From positions 3,286,001 to 3,350,000 of the forward strand of contig OY756960.1 in NCBI GenBank assembly GCA_963580455.1: 64,000 bases of DNA, in the 5' to 3' direction. This stretch comes from Euonymus europaeus. Taxonomy: Eukaryota > Streptophyta > Magnoliopsida > Celastrales > Celastraceae. Shown here one piece after another: positions 10,400 to 20,965 of this stretch. A model generated the notes under the pieces. It searched no databases, had not been told where the DNA came from, and saw nothing but the letters and a program-made list of their open reading frames with translations. The position numbers and the translations under genes were made by a program. Positions within the stretch are counted from its first letter, which is position 1; the number at the start of each line of letters is the position of its first letter.

Positions 10400-12173
10400 T
10401 AAACAACTGTATGGATAAGATTATTACAGTAAACAAAGATGCATGAAAGTAGGAAAATGTTATATGATCCAACCATAAATAATATATAATATTATATTTT
10501 ATTGAAATATCATATTTCTTTTTATACTTATAATGAAATATGATATTATAATATTGGTTGTTTAGCCATGAATCATTGATCACCACTCGTAAAATTATAA
10601 CAGTGAACAAAGTCAGACATGTATAATATATGTATAAAAATGATAAAAGATCCAAGTAATTTTTATCTCAAAATTATTTCAGTAATATGTGTCATTTATT
10701 TATTGGATGTAATTTTTAATGGGTTCATTACTATGATGTCATCACACCCAATGAATGAATATCACATATTATTGGAATATTTTTAGGACGAAAATTACTG
10801 AGATCCCTATCATGGGTTTTACTAGTGTCCAGTCTATTTCAATGCTCGCCACATGTACGTTAGACTTTATAAATAATTTTCTATTTTTTAAAAAAAAGAA
10901 AATATTATGAAAATGAAATGACAAAAATGGGTATAAAAAATTAGCTTATTATAAAAACTTAACAAGTAAAGGTTTATATAAATCTCTTGTACTTCAATCA
11001 GCAATTGAGCTATCAACCCCATGTAAATAAGATTCTCTTGTACCAGCCGCCCCATGAGTGCTTGACGACGAGGTAACGGGAGAGGAGCCGATATGTTTTT
11101 CTTCTTGTGCCTTTTCTTCCTTAAACGGGAGTGCTCGACCTCGAGCATGGCTCTGTTGTTGATTGTTGAGATAAAGGAAATACAGTGGGGTATTTAAGTT
11201 ATTTTGATAAAATATTTTAATTAAATAATTTTTAAAACATATTTTAATTAATTTATTAATTCAATGGCTGGGATTTGATTCTTATTTGGTAATCAAATCT
11301 GATGATCATTGGGCCAACGGTAGTGATACCGTTATTTATCCATGCTGGATCGTAGTGCAGCCCCCCTATCATCACTTATATATGTAGGCTTCATTTCCAT
11401 ATCTCATGCGGGAAAAAAACTGTTTCCAAAAAAGTATGTTTGATTTTAGTTATCAAAATTAATTTTCTATTTTTGAGATTCCATAATTCATTTGGTAATC
11501 AGTTTCTAAAAACAACTTTTAGGTGTTTTAGAGAGTTTTCAAAAGGGTTCGGTGGCAAACTTATAAATAAAATGAACTTGATTTTATGAATAAAATACAA
11601 TCACAGATAAAAGTACATTTATTAAGTAGAAATAGTTGAAGTTGAAACATATTCTCAGTAACTTAGCACATCTGCAACTGCAAGTAAGAAGCCCAAGGAA
11701 GAGGCACAGCCCGTCCTCCACAGGCTTGGGACTAACAGATCCAAGCTCGAATCCAAAGACCACAACCACAGAACCCCATTATCTTAACCAATATGTAAGC
11801 AGAAAAGATAGCACAAACACAAACCAAAGAGGCTAGCTATCTGCCTCTGGGTAGCCATTTCTCTAGCCCAGATAAGTTAGCTGACCACGGCCATTGAACA
11901 GAAGGCCATCTAGTCATCGACTTATTCTTCCAGTATAGAATGTCAATAAGATTAAAAGTAGCCTAGACTGGGCACGTCAGAATGAAAAATAGACTTAGCT
12001 TGGAAGTTCATGAGGCGTCGATTTCCCAAATGACACATATTTTCACGATCAAATACAAACATGTTTCTTTCTGGGTTATTCAAACACGATTAGCTTTACA
12101 ATCAGTAAGAGAGCATTCGAGGCCTAGTTGAAAGGACTTCATGTCAATGATAAGAAAACAAAAGTATATATAT
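10400..12173. other. intergenic region left of the copia element
   Basis: No gene found. Around 10905-10965 a block with GACAAAAATGGGTAT and TTAGCTTATTAT also occurs at about 22700-22760, so it belongs to a dispersed repeat. On the minus strand about 11790-11730 has a weak tRNA-like head (TTGGTTAAGATAATGG, then GGATTCGAGCTTGG). The rest is AT-rich and uninformative. Confidence 0.4.
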
Positions 12174-12420
12174 TGTAGAATAAAGAAGTGTATAAACAAA
12201 AACAATTCTTGTAAACTGAATGAATTGCCACACTTTATTGAAAGCAAACTCTGGCTATTATATAGCCTACAGACCTTAACAATAAAAGCTGAAATATTGC
12301 TCACGATCTAGCCACAAAAAGCTATGTGAAACTTATTCAGAATAACTAACAAATCCCTTCTGAATAGGACTTCTAAAACAGAATAACAAACTAGCTAAAT
12401 ACTAGGACAACTCCTCTTCA
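12174..12420 (-). repeat. copia 3' LTR (left copy)
   Basis: 247 bp, TGTAGAATAAAG at one end and CTCCTCTTCA at the other in plus-strand reading. It is the downstream LTR because the element reads leftward. Preceded on the element strand by the polypurine tract. Confidence 0.95.
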
Positions 12421-12431
12421 TTCTCTCCCTT
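12421..12431 (-). other. copia polypurine tract
   Basis: On the element strand AAGGGAGAGAA directly abuts the 3' LTR, the position expected for plus-strand priming. Confidence 0.8.
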
Positions 12432-12454
12432 AAGCTAAACACAGTGAAACATGT

Positions 12455-15400
12455 TTAGCTTACCTTGCTGACTTCACACATTCCTAACATACCTCTGAGT
12501 TTGACAAAAACATCAGACTTGAGAGGCTTGGTCATAATATCTGCAACCTGATCAGTACTTCCACAATACAGCAGAGCAATAGAACCTTCTTTAGTTAAAT
12601 CTCTGAGAAAATGGTACCTTACTCGAATATGTTTACTTCGACCATGTAAAACTGGATTTCTTGACAGCTTAATGGTGGATGTGTTATCACACATGATGTT
12701 GGTGCACTTCTCTTCTTCATGACCGAGCTGCTCCAAGATTCTTTTCAACCATATAGCTTGACAAGCACTAGTTGCAGCTGCTACAAATTCTGCCTCTGTA
12801 GTTGACAATGTCACAATTGGTTGTTTTTTCGAACTCCATGAGATGGCTGCTGAGCTTAGCATAAAGACATAGCCACTGGTACTTTTGCTATCTTCAATGT
12901 CCCCCGCATAATCACTATCAGTGAATGCAAGAAGTTTGTTGCTTGCACCATGTTTGTAGTAAATGTCGTAATCCACAGTCCCCTTCAAGTACCTTAAGGC
13001 TCTTTTAGCTGCTTGCATATGCAGCTCTGTTGGACTTGCCATGTATCTGCTTAGGAGGCTGGTAACGAACATCAAATCAGGCCTGGTAGAAGTCAAATAG
13101 AACAGACTCCCTACAAGCTGTTTGTATAGTGTACCATCCACTGCAGTCCCATTCTTATCTCTTTCCAACTTCGAACCAGGAACAATGGGAGTACCAGTCA
13201 TTTTACTCTCTTGCATTCCAAATTTCTTTAATACCTCAAGAGCATATCTCTTCTGATAAATAAAAATTCCTCCCTCCTTTTGTACCACTTCAATTCCAAG
13301 GAAGTAACTCATGCTCCCCATATCGGTCATATCAAATTCTTGCATCATAGATCTTTTGAACTCAAACAATAATTTAGCACAATCACCAGTAAATATCAAG
13401 TCATCTACATAGATACTTACAATGATTATGTGGCCTTCTCTGCTTCGCTTAGTGAACAAGGTCTGCTCACTTGCACATGTCTGAAAGCCTTCTTTCAAGA
13501 AATAAGTCTCAATACGGCTGAACCAAGCACGAGGAGCTTGTTTCAAGCCATATAAAGCTTTGTGAAGTTGATACACCATGCTTTCCTTCCCCTTCTGTTC
13601 ATAGCCTTTTGGTTGTTCCACATACACCTTCTCATTCAAATCTCCATGCAAAAACGCGGACTTGACATCAAGTTGAAAAATTCGCCATTGCTTGTGTGCT
13701 GCCAAAGCAATGATAGTTCTCACAGTGTCTAGTCTCGCCACTGGTGCATATACTTCTGAGTAGTCAACTCCTTCTCTCTGAGAATACCCTTTCGCCACAA
13801 GTCTGGCTTTATACTTGATCACTTCCCCATGTTCATCTCGCTTTGTTTTGTAGATCCATTTCACGCCTACTTTTCTTGCTCCACCTGGTAAGTCACAAAG
13901 AACCCAAGTTTTATTCTTTTCGATAGCTTGAATTTCAACATCCATGGCTTGCCTCCATTTTTCTTCTTTGACAGCTTCTTCGAATAGAACAGGATCTTCA
14001 AAATTACCAACCACCATATATGCTTGCTCCTCAGCTTCTTCTTCTTCTTCTTCACTAAGGCCTGCACCACTTACATAATCGCCCATCCATGTTGGCATTC
14101 TTCTTTCTCTCCTACCAACCACATTACTAGTCCCTTCTCCATTCCTATCTTCACTATTTTCTACTTCACTATCAAATTGCATATCATCATCTAAACCATC
14201 AGTAGCCTCACCTCTATGCTCTCCCTCACTTTCATCACCATTAAAATCATCATCATCCCAAAACAGCTCTGCCTCTATTTGTTCTTTATAATATTCACCC
14301 CAATCCCAACACTTTTCTTCCTCAAACACTACATCCTTACTAACCACAATCCTCTTAGTCTTAGGGTCAAACAATCGATAACCTTTTGATTCATCACTCA
14401 CGCCCAAAAATATACAAGGAAAGCTCTTGTCATCAAGTTTACCTCGTTTTGCGTCTGGAATGTGGACATGTGCTAAACAACCCCAGACACGAAGATGCTC
14501 TACAGAGGGCTTAATTCCACTCCAAGCTTCTTGTGGAGTGATGTTTTTCACTGCAATTGTTGGACATCTATTCAGCAAGTAGAAGGTCCAGTTTAAAGCT
14601 TCTGTCCAGAAAGGTTTGGGAACCTTTTTAGCTGTGAGTAAGCAGCGCACCATGTTCATCACCGTTCTGTTTTTGCGTTCTGCTACCCCGTTTTGGTGTG
14701 GAGTGTATGTTGTAGTCAGTTGTCTCTTTATGCCTTCTTCTTCACAAAATGTCTTGAAAGTGAGAGAGTTAAACTCTCCTCCTCTGTCCGTCCGCAAACA
14801 CTTGATGGATGCCTCTACTTCTTTTTCCACCAATTTCTTGTATCTTTTGAAACATTCAAAAGCTTCTGATTTTTCAAAAAGGAGATAAGCCCAACCCTTA
14901 CGACTATAATCATCAATGAAACACAAGAGGTACCTCTTCCCACCGTTTGAGATTGGTTCAATTGGACCGCATATATCAGCATGTATAAGCTCCAAGACCT
15001 TGCTAGCACGCCATTCACTCTTCTTAGGGATTGCATTACGGTGTTGCTTGCCAGTGAAGCAATCAACACATGTGACACTTGAAACTTCCAGTGGTGGCAG
15101 ACCGTGTACCATTTTCTTTGTTTGCAGTGTCTTCAAGCCTTTGTAACTTAAATGACCATACCTTTCATGCCAAAGATAAGTGAGATCAGAGGAAGTGTGC
15201 ATGCATTCTTCAGCAGTGGAGTCTTTGGTGTTGGAGCTTCCATTTAACAAAACAAACATTCGATTGGCACTCATGTTTGTGTGCACAATCAGCCCCTTAT
15301 ATGGATGGTATATATTGCATACCCCATTCTTGATAAGAATAGCCAATCCCTTTTCCTGCAACTGTCCTATACTCAATAGGTTGTTTCGAAGCTCTGGAAC

Positions 15401-16459
15401 ATAATATACATCTTGAATATGAAATGTAGTTCCAGTAAAAACCAATCTAACACTACCTTTTCCAGCAACTTGCATTCTAGAATTATTTCCACATGTAACA
15501 GAATGCTTGCATTCTTCTTCCATGTTTGAAAACATACCTTTGTCTCCGCACATATGATTAGAGCACCCTGAGTCTAGAAACCATGTATCATTCCTCTTTG
15601 CTTTATTTTCTTCAACATAAGCCATCAACAGAAGCTCATCCTCTTCATCCAATACAGCATAGTTTGCTTCTTTGCTCCATTTAGGACATTCATATTGAAA
15701 ATGCCCCAAATTATGACACTTAAAACACTCCACTGTGGCCCTTGTGAAAGAATGCCTCCCTCTTCCACGGCCTCTTCCTCGATACGCTCCTCTTCCTCTT
15801 CCTCTGCTGCTTTCTACCTTGAGAGCTTGTTCACTTTCTCTACTGTTGACTTTCCCAAACTTCTGCTCATGAACCACCAGAGAGCTTTGAAGCTCATCAA
15901 TGGACATTGCCTCTGTGTCCTTTGATTCTTCAATTGAAACAACAACATAGGTGAACTTCTCTGTTAGAGTTCGAAGAATTTTCTCCACCACCTTCGAATC
16001 TGGCATATCCTCTCCATTGCTCCTCATTTTGTTGGCCACTGTCATGACTCTGGAAAAATACTCAGTAATGGTCTCTGACTCTTTCATCTCAAGCACCTCA
16101 AAATCCCTTCTGAGTGAATTTAGAAGTGACTTCTTCACACGATCGTTACCTCCAAACTTCCTTTTCAGAGAATCCCAAACAATCTTGGAAGTGCGTCTGT
16201 TCAAGACTTGTTCAAATATTGTTCTATCAATGGCCCTGAAAAGGTAATGCTTGACCTTGTGATCCTTGGTTCTTGCATTCTCCAACTGCTCCTGCTGGGT
16301 TTCAGTCAACACAGTCCCTTCTCGAGGCTCCTCAAAACCATTCTCGATTAAACTCCATAACCCTTTTGCACGAAGAAGATTCTCCATCAACTCACTCCAA
16401 TGATCATAATGAAGACCATCAAAGTGAGGGATTTTTGCTGAAATCTTGTCATCACTCAT
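12455..16459 (-). CDS. copia gag-pol polyprotein, intact
   Basis: One uninterrupted frame of 1334 codons. Order: gag with the plant copia-type N-terminal domain; an Arg/Gly-rich stretch (about residues 219-235); CCHC knuckle CFKCHNLGHFQYEC (about 245-258); aspartic protease DSGCSNHM (about 296); integrase with HERYGHLSYKGL and the D..D..E core (HADICGP, RTDRGGEF, HQNGVAERKNR, about 495-600); reverse transcriptase with YVDD (about 1016); RNase H with TDSDYAGD (about 1176). PR-IN-RT-RH order defines Ty1/copia. All active-site residues I can check are present. The initiator lies 64 nt from the primer-binding site. I do not assign a lineage. Confidence 0.96.
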   Translation of the reverse strand: MSDDKISAKIPHFDGLHYDHWSELMENLLRAKGLWSLIENGFEEPREGTVLTETQQEQLENARTKDHKVKHYLFRAIDRTIFEQVLNRRTSKIVWDSLKRKFGGNDRVKKSLLNSLRRDFEVLEMKESETITEYFSRVMTVANKMRSNGEDMPDSKVVEKILRTLTEKFTYVVVSIEESKDTEAMSIDELQSSLVVHEQKFGKVNSRESEQALKVESSRGRGRGAYRGRGRGRGRHSFTRATVECFKCHNLGHFQYECPKWSKEANYAVLDEEDELLLMAYVEENKAKRNDTWFLDSGCSNHMCGDKGMFSNMEEECKHSVTCGNNSRMQVAGKGSVRLVFTGTTFHIQDVYYVPELRNNLLSIGQLQEKGLAILIKNGVCNIYHPYKGLIVHTNMSANRMFVLLNGSSNTKDSTAEECMHTSSDLTYLWHERYGHLSYKGLKTLQTKKMVHGLPPLEVSSVTCVDCFTGKQHRNAIPKKSEWRASKVLELIHADICGPIEPISNGGKRYLLCFIDDYSRKGWAYLLFEKSEAFECFKRYKKLVEKEVEASIKCLRTDRGGEFNSLTFKTFCEEEGIKRQLTTTYTPHQNGVAERKNRTVMNMVRCLLTAKKVPKPFWTEALNWTFYLLNRCPTIAVKNITPQEAWSGIKPSVEHLRVWGCLAHVHIPDAKRGKLDDKSFPCIFLGVSDESKGYRLFDPKTKRIVVSKDVVFEEEKCWDWGEYYKEQIEAELFWDDDDFNGDESEGEHRGEATDGLDDDMQFDSEVENSEDRNGEGTSNVVGRRERRMPTWMGDYVSGAGLSEEEEEEAEEQAYMVVGNFEDPVLFEEAVKEEKWRQAMDVEIQAIEKNKTWVLCDLPGGARKVGVKWIYKTKRDEHGEVIKYKARLVAKGYSQREGVDYSEVYAPVARLDTVRTIIALAAHKQWRIFQLDVKSAFLHGDLNEKVYVEQPKGYEQKGKESMVYQLHKALYGLKQAPRAWFSRIETYFLKEGFQTCASEQTLFTKRSREGHIIIVSIYVDDLIFTGDCAKLLFEFKRSMMQEFDMTDMGSMSYFLGIEVVQKEGGIFIYQKRYALEVLKKFGMQESKMTGTPIVPGSKLERDKNGTAVDGTLYKQLVGSLFYLTSTRPDLMFVTSLLSRYMASPTELHMQAAKRALRYLKGTVDYDIYYKHGASNKLLAFTDSDYAGDIEDSKSTSGYVFMLSSAAISWSSKKQPIVTLSTTEAEFVAAATSACQAIWLKRILEQLGHEEEKCTNIMCDNTSTIKLSRNPVLHGRSKHIRVRYHFLRDLTKEGSIALLYCGSTDQVADIMTKPLKSDVFVKLRGMLGMCEVSKVS

Positions 16460-16523
16460 CTTCGTGTTTCTCTACTTTGTTCTTAATTAAGCTGCTGCTT
16501 AATTTGGGATGTTAGGCCCAACC

Positions 16524-16535
16524 GCTCCGATACCA
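16524..16535 (-). other. copia primer-binding site
   Basis: Element-strand TGGTATCGGAGC lies three nucleotides after the 5' LTR. It complements the 3' end of initiator tRNA-Met, except for G where the canonical site has A. Confidence 0.85.
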
Positions 16536-16538
16536 ATT

Positions 16539-16785
16539 TGTAGAATAAAGAAGTGTATAAACAAAAACAATTCTTGTAAACTGAATGAATTGCCACACTT
16601 TATTGAAAGCAAACTCTGGCTATTATATAGCCTACAGACCTTAACAATAAAAGCTGAAATATTGCTCACGATCTAGCCACAAAAAGCTATGTGAGACTTA
16701 TTCAGAATAACTAACAAATCCCTTCTGAATAGGACTTCTAAAACAGAATAACAAACTAGCTAAATACTAGGACAACTCCTCTTCA
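16539..16785 (-). repeat. copia 5' LTR (right copy)
   Basis: 247 bp, identical to the left LTR except for one A/G difference. It must carry the element promoter. The target duplication TATAT follows at 16786-16790. Confidence 0.95.
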
Positions 16786-16868
16786 TATATCGACAACAGC
16801 AAACACAAACACGCACTCGAAATACAATTACAAGCACTCGCATCACAATATCTTCAAAAGATCAAGAC

Positions 16869-17447
16869 GAGCTTCGGAGCAGAACACGGGGATCGATTTC
16901 AGAGAACACGGGGTTCATTTCATAATGCATATGAATTCACAGTTCATAATATCACCATCAATGCCTCTATTATTCATGCAATCTACTAAGGATACCCCAT
17001 CCAGAAGGTCATAATAAGAGTTTGCACAAGCGCAAGACATAGATTAAAAGATTAACAAAAAAGATTAAGTTATTCAGCACTGTCATTCCAATGTTTGAGC
17101 AAAACAAACAAACAAAAATGCATATTTGATCCGATCAACTGAATGATAGCCAAAAGGAGCTTCAGAGAAGAACACAGGGATGGTTTCAGAACACGAGGTT
17201 TATTCCATAATGCATATGAATTCACAGTTCATAATATCACCGTCAATGCCTCTATTATTCATTCAATCCACTAAAGATAGCCCATCCAGAAAATCATTAG
17301 AGTTTGCACAAGAGCAAGACATAGATTAAAAGATTACCAAAAAAAATAAAGTTATTCAGCGCTATGTCATTCCAATGTCTGCGCAAAACAAAAAAAGAAA
17401 AAAGAAAGAAATGCATATTTGATCCAATCAACTGAATGATAGCCAAA
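16869..17447. repeat. tandem duplication of about 290 bp downstream of the L33 gene
   Basis: Unit 16869-17155 is repeated at 17157-17447 with scattered substitutions and small indels. Shared text includes CATAATGCATATGAATTCAC and GACATAGATTAAAAGATTA, and both units end ACTGAATGATAGCCAAAAG. The second unit ends 35 bp before the L33 stop codon, so it covers the gene's 3' UTR and flank. The copia element inserted 80 bp from the outer unit. Confidence 0.9.
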
Positions 17448-17482
17448 AGATGACAATATGGAATGGTATCTCAAATTCTCAA

Positions 17483-17659
17483 TCACTTCATTTTCGCCTC
17501 TGTAAACAGAACATGGCGATTAACACGAGGATCATATTTACGAAACTCAAGCTTATCCAAAACTCTCTTAGAACTCTTCCTCTTGACATAGAAGAAGCCA
17601 GTCCCAGCAGCCGAGATAAGTCGGATGAACATGAAAGTCTTCTTCTTCTTGTCACCCAT
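17483..17659 (-). CDS. organellar ribosomal protein bL33
   Basis: 58 residues, MGDKKKKTFMFIRL...GTGFFYVKRKSSKR...KYDPRVNRHVLFTEAKMK, the complete short nuclear bL33 of plants. It is a basic protein of the large ribosomal subunit. Plastid L33 is encoded in the plastid genome, so this nuclear copy most likely serves mitochondria; no cleavable presequence is visible. The Met at 17659 is chosen because an acceptor (TTTCAG) lies two bases upstream, so the ATG sits at the start of the last exon. A 5'-UTR intron (17662-18082) separates it from a leader exon ending at 18083 with donor TAG|GTAAAA. A longer in-frame N-terminus would read through the intron. Confidence 0.92.
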   Translation of the reverse strand: MGDKKKKTFMFIRLISAAGTGFFYVKRKSSKRVLDKLEFRKYDPRVNRHVLFTEAKMK

Positions 17660-18082
17660 AGCTGAAATTTTAAACAATAATAATCAATTCACATCAGCTA
17701 GACATAGTGCTTCTACCAAAGCAGGTATGAGTTCCACAACAAATACAAAGAAACAGTAAGTAATTTGCAAACAAGAAACTTGTCTAGTATTATTTCATTG
17801 AGAAGTAAGAATGTCTTCAATATCAAGTCAACCAGGACATAAGAGACCGCCCGGAAAGCCACAATGGATAACAATGTCTTTCAACCATTAAACCCTAAAA
17901 TCATGTAACCCATAGCTTTTCCCCTTCCCCGAAAGAGGAGGTATAACATCTAGGTTTAGCAAGGGAAATATTTCCACAATGATAATGGATCCTGTTGAAT
18001 ATTTAACAATACATCCCACACAACTTGCTCAAAACCATCATTGTTTACCAACCACCAAGGTAATCAAAAATCAAGATTTTAC

Positions 18083-18260
18083 CTAAAATCGAAAAGGGAC
18101 TGTAAAATAGGAATCCGAGACTAGAGAGGCGGAAACTCCCAGCCGTTCAGAGACCGCCGACAGGAGTTGTTCACGAATCACACTCGTTCAATCAGGCTTC
18201 GCGCGCCTTCACCCCAAGCCCAAAGGCAAAGTCGCAGAGGCAGAGTCGCACAGTAGGGAC
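18083..18260 (-). promoter_or_regulatory. 5'-UTR exon and promoter of the L33 gene
   Basis: GC-rich segment on an AT-rich background, ending at a good donor (GATTTTAG|GTAAAATC, minus strand) that pairs with the acceptor just before the L33 ATG. Transcription start is not placed exactly. Confidence 0.6.
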
Positions 18261-19083
18261 TGGGGAGAGAGAGACATGCATGTGCTCCTCTTATGAAGTC
18301 AAAGGGCCATAGATGGTCACAGGGCCCACTAGAACTATTCAAAGAGCATGGCCCATTGAATTAGTTTCTATTTTTATCTAACCAAATTTGTAAAAATGAT
18401 CTCCTCGATAATCAAAAACTCATATTTGACATGTTTCTTGAAAAACTAAATAAATGATATATTTTTGCAATATTATGACTCAAATACCTTTCAGTGGTTG
18501 AGTACTTTGGTTGAGCATTGGTCGGGTATTTCTTTTTTTTTTGTTATGTAAATTTTTTTATTAAGTCGGGTAAAATTTTAATTTGTGGTCGAGCATTTCA
18601 TTTAATTTTTTTTTTTAAAAAAAACCTCATAAATTACATGAGAGTTCTATCCGTTGCCGGACAATCGAAAATATTAAGGAGGCTAAGAGCATTCACAATA
18701 ATGCATTTTTAATGGGGAAGGGTAGGGGTGTAAAAGAGCCGAGCCGCTCACGAGCGGCTCGGCGTTCGGCTCGAAAAAAGCTCGTTCGTGATCGATTCGA
18801 TTAATAAACGAGTCAAGCTTGAGCTTGATTTTGAGGCTCGATTTATAAACGAGCCGAGCTTGAGCAACATAAAGCTCGGCTCGTTAAGGCTCGTGAGCTA
18901 GCTCGATATAAGCTCGTGAGCTCGGCTCGATGGTAGGCTCGTGAGCTAGCTCGTAGTTAACTCATTTAAGTAACTCATGCTAATGTAACTATATATGTTA
19001 TATAACATGATTGTGAATATGTATAATGTAAGTTAACAAGTTATATCCCTAAACCCTAAACATATGTAAAAAATCCTAAATGA

Positions 19084-19445
19084 CTAAACCCTTATGTTAT
19101 ATAACATAATTCATGATAATATGAGTTATAAGCAAAAACCATAAACTCATTTGATTTATCCTTAAACCCTAAACTCATTTGATTTTACCTTGTGATAATA
19201 TAAGTTATAACACAATTCATGATAACTTATATTCCCTGAAAACTCTAAAGAACTAAACCCCTATGTTATATAACATAAATCATGATAATATGAGTTATAA
19301 ACCAAAAACATAAACTCATTTGATTTAACCTTATGATAATATACGTTATAACACAATTCATGATAACTTATATTCCATAAACCTATGATTTAAATTTATG
19401 ATAATATAAGTTATAACCCTAAAGGACTAAACCCCTATGTTATAC
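19084..19445. repeat. about 170-bp tandem repeat inside the hAT element
   Basis: CTAAACCCYTATGTTATA recurs at 19084, 19253 and 19427. Between the starts, TATGAGTTATAA, AAACTCATTTGATTT and ACACAATTCATGATAACTTAT repeat in the same order. AT-rich, with the palindrome TTATATAA. Confidence 0.75.
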
Positions 19446-19627
19446 TTAAATTATATTATAAGTAATAATTAAAAATATTTATATTTTATAATACTCATAA
19501 TAAAATTAATTTTTATTAAATTAAATATTTGTGTGTCTATATATATTATTTTTTATAAATTAAATTAATATATAAAAATACTATATATTTAAGAGAAATG
19601 ATATATTAATTAATGTTTCACCTTAAG

Positions 19628-19715
19628 TCAACAAACTTGTGTAGCTTAGTTGGTCTAAAGACTTACCTTTAGTTTGGAGGGCATAGGTTCTAATCCAACC
19701 AAAAGCAACTTTTTC
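19628..19715 (+). mobile_element. tRNA-like SINE head inside the hAT element
   Basis: GTGTAGCTTAGTTGGTCTAAAGAC (A box) and GCATAGGTTCTAATCCAACC (B box, GGTTCTAATCC) lie at tRNA-like spacing. It is not a functional tRNA: no matching acceptor stem is visible. Confidence 0.5.
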
Positions 19716-20419
19716 AGAGTTTTCAAAAAAATAAACGAGCAACTTATCGAGCTCTATAACGAGCCCGAACTTGAGCAAATAATCAAGTTGTTTATCGAGC
19801 TTGGCTCGAGCTCGGCTCGTTTATAGAATAATCGAGCATTTGGCGAGTCGAACTCGAGCCCTTTGGAATACTAATCGAGCCGAGCTCGAACAAAAATTCT
19901 AGCTCGAGTCGAGCTCGAATTCGAGCTTACCTTATTAGAACCGAGCTGAGCCTGAACATATCAAAGCTCGGCTCGGCTCGATTACACCCCTAGGGAAGGG
20001 ATCATGTATATAAATGTATGTTTTTGCTGATGTAGTTGTATTGAAAAATGTGTTTTGCTGATGTGTCTAAATTGAGAGATGTGTTTTGGTGATATGGATG
20101 ATGATGTGGCTTGACTTTTTATAAAAGATGTGAGACTCATTATGAATTTTGGTATAATTTTGTTTGAGAATGGATGAGAGAATGAAAGAGTAGATGGTTG
20201 AATAATGATTTTGCACTGGGAGATGTGTTTTGCTGATGTGGCAGTATTGAGAGATGTGTTTTGGTGATATGAATTTCTTGAAATATGTGTTATATTGATT
20301 TAATTGTATTGAAAGTTGTATTTTTATGAGATAGAAATGGATCCCATTTTTTGAATTTAATTGGCCATCAAATATCCCTTATTGTATTTGCTCTAACAAC
20401 CTCCTACAAATATAATCGA

Positions 20420-20640
20420 AGGGAGCAAGGATATTGCCCTAAAGGCAAAGGGTGAGCCTTAGAACTCTGGAGAAGCTGCATCTACTGCAGAGTTCTGAGG
20501 CACCACTCTTCCCCTCCAACTCAATTCTCTAGCTTCCTTTGATTCCAACCATAGAAAGTTGTTAGCCTCCAAAAATCTTTTCAATTCCCCGGAAACCAAA
20601 AGAACACACACAAATTGCATGAGGGTTTTTTTAATTTGTT
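20420..20640. other. GC-richer segment inside the outer element, possible captured fragment
   Basis: It contrasts in composition with its surroundings. It includes the inverted pair AGAACTCTG...CAGAGTTCT and a stretch that reads LPLQLNSLASFDSNHRKLLA before stops. I do not recognise a parent gene. MULE-like elements often carry host fragments, which is the only reason to suspect capture. Confidence 0.25.
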
Positions 20641-20756
20641 TAAAACATAAAATAAATAAAATATACTGAATACAAAAAAAAAGCCACGCTCAACCACAAA
20701 TGAAGAAATACTCGACCAAGATAATGAAGTGCTCGACCAGAAAATATTGAAGTACT

Positions 20757-20965
20757 CGACCAAATCAAATTAAAAACTATAACAGATCACCACCCGACTA
20801 AAAAAAATGAAGAACTACTCGACTAGATCAACATAAAAAATATAACAGATCACGATCCGACCAAATAAATGAATAACTACTCGACCAGATCAACATAAAA
20901 AATAGAACATATCAATACCCGACCAAATAAATGAAGAACTACTCGACCAGTTCAACACATAAATG
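20757..20965. repeat. 62-bp minisatellite
   Basis: About 3.4 units, phased by ACTACTCGAC at 20814, 20876 and 20938; each has CAGATCAACATAAAAAATA and a GACC..AATAAATGAA segment. It belongs to the right arm of the outer MULE-like element. Confidence 0.85.

Larger units (their letters stand above)
12174..16785 (-). mobile_element. intact Ty1/copia LTR retrotransposon
   Basis: Complete 4612-bp element on the minus strand: LTRs 12174-12420 and 16539-16785, TG..CA ends, a 5-bp target duplication TATAT (12169-12173 and 16786-16790), a primer-binding site, a polypurine tract and an uninterrupted gag-pol frame. The two 247-bp LTRs differ at one position only (A/G in GCTATGTGARACTTATTC). I see no feature that would disable it. 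Confidence 0.97.
18723..19992. mobile_element. non-autonomous hAT element, 1270 bp
   Basis: Ends TAGGGGTGTAA and TTACACCCCTA (11-bp perfect inverted ends), flanked by an exact 8-bp duplication GGGAAGGG (18715-18722 and 19993-20000), diagnostic of hAT. About 220 bp at each side is packed with GAGCCGAGC / GCTCGAGC-type words in both orientations. The interior holds a 170-bp tandem repeat and a SINE-like insert. No transposase frame. Confidence 0.92.
18687..20393. mobile_element. PIF/Harbinger-like MITE interrupted by hAT
   Basis: It begins GAGCATTCACAATAA and ends with the complement of GAGCAAATACAATAA, flanked by TAA on both sides (18684-18686, 20394-20396). TWA duplications are typical of PIF/Harbinger. 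Removing the nested hAT and one TSD leaves about 430 bp, with repeated phrases GTGTTTTGCTGATGT. Relatives occur at about 42470-42848 and 53750-54095. Confidence 0.7.

Noticed and set aside
13867..15947. Plus-strand open frames inside the copia element
   Set aside because: Shadows of the intact polyprotein on the opposite strand.
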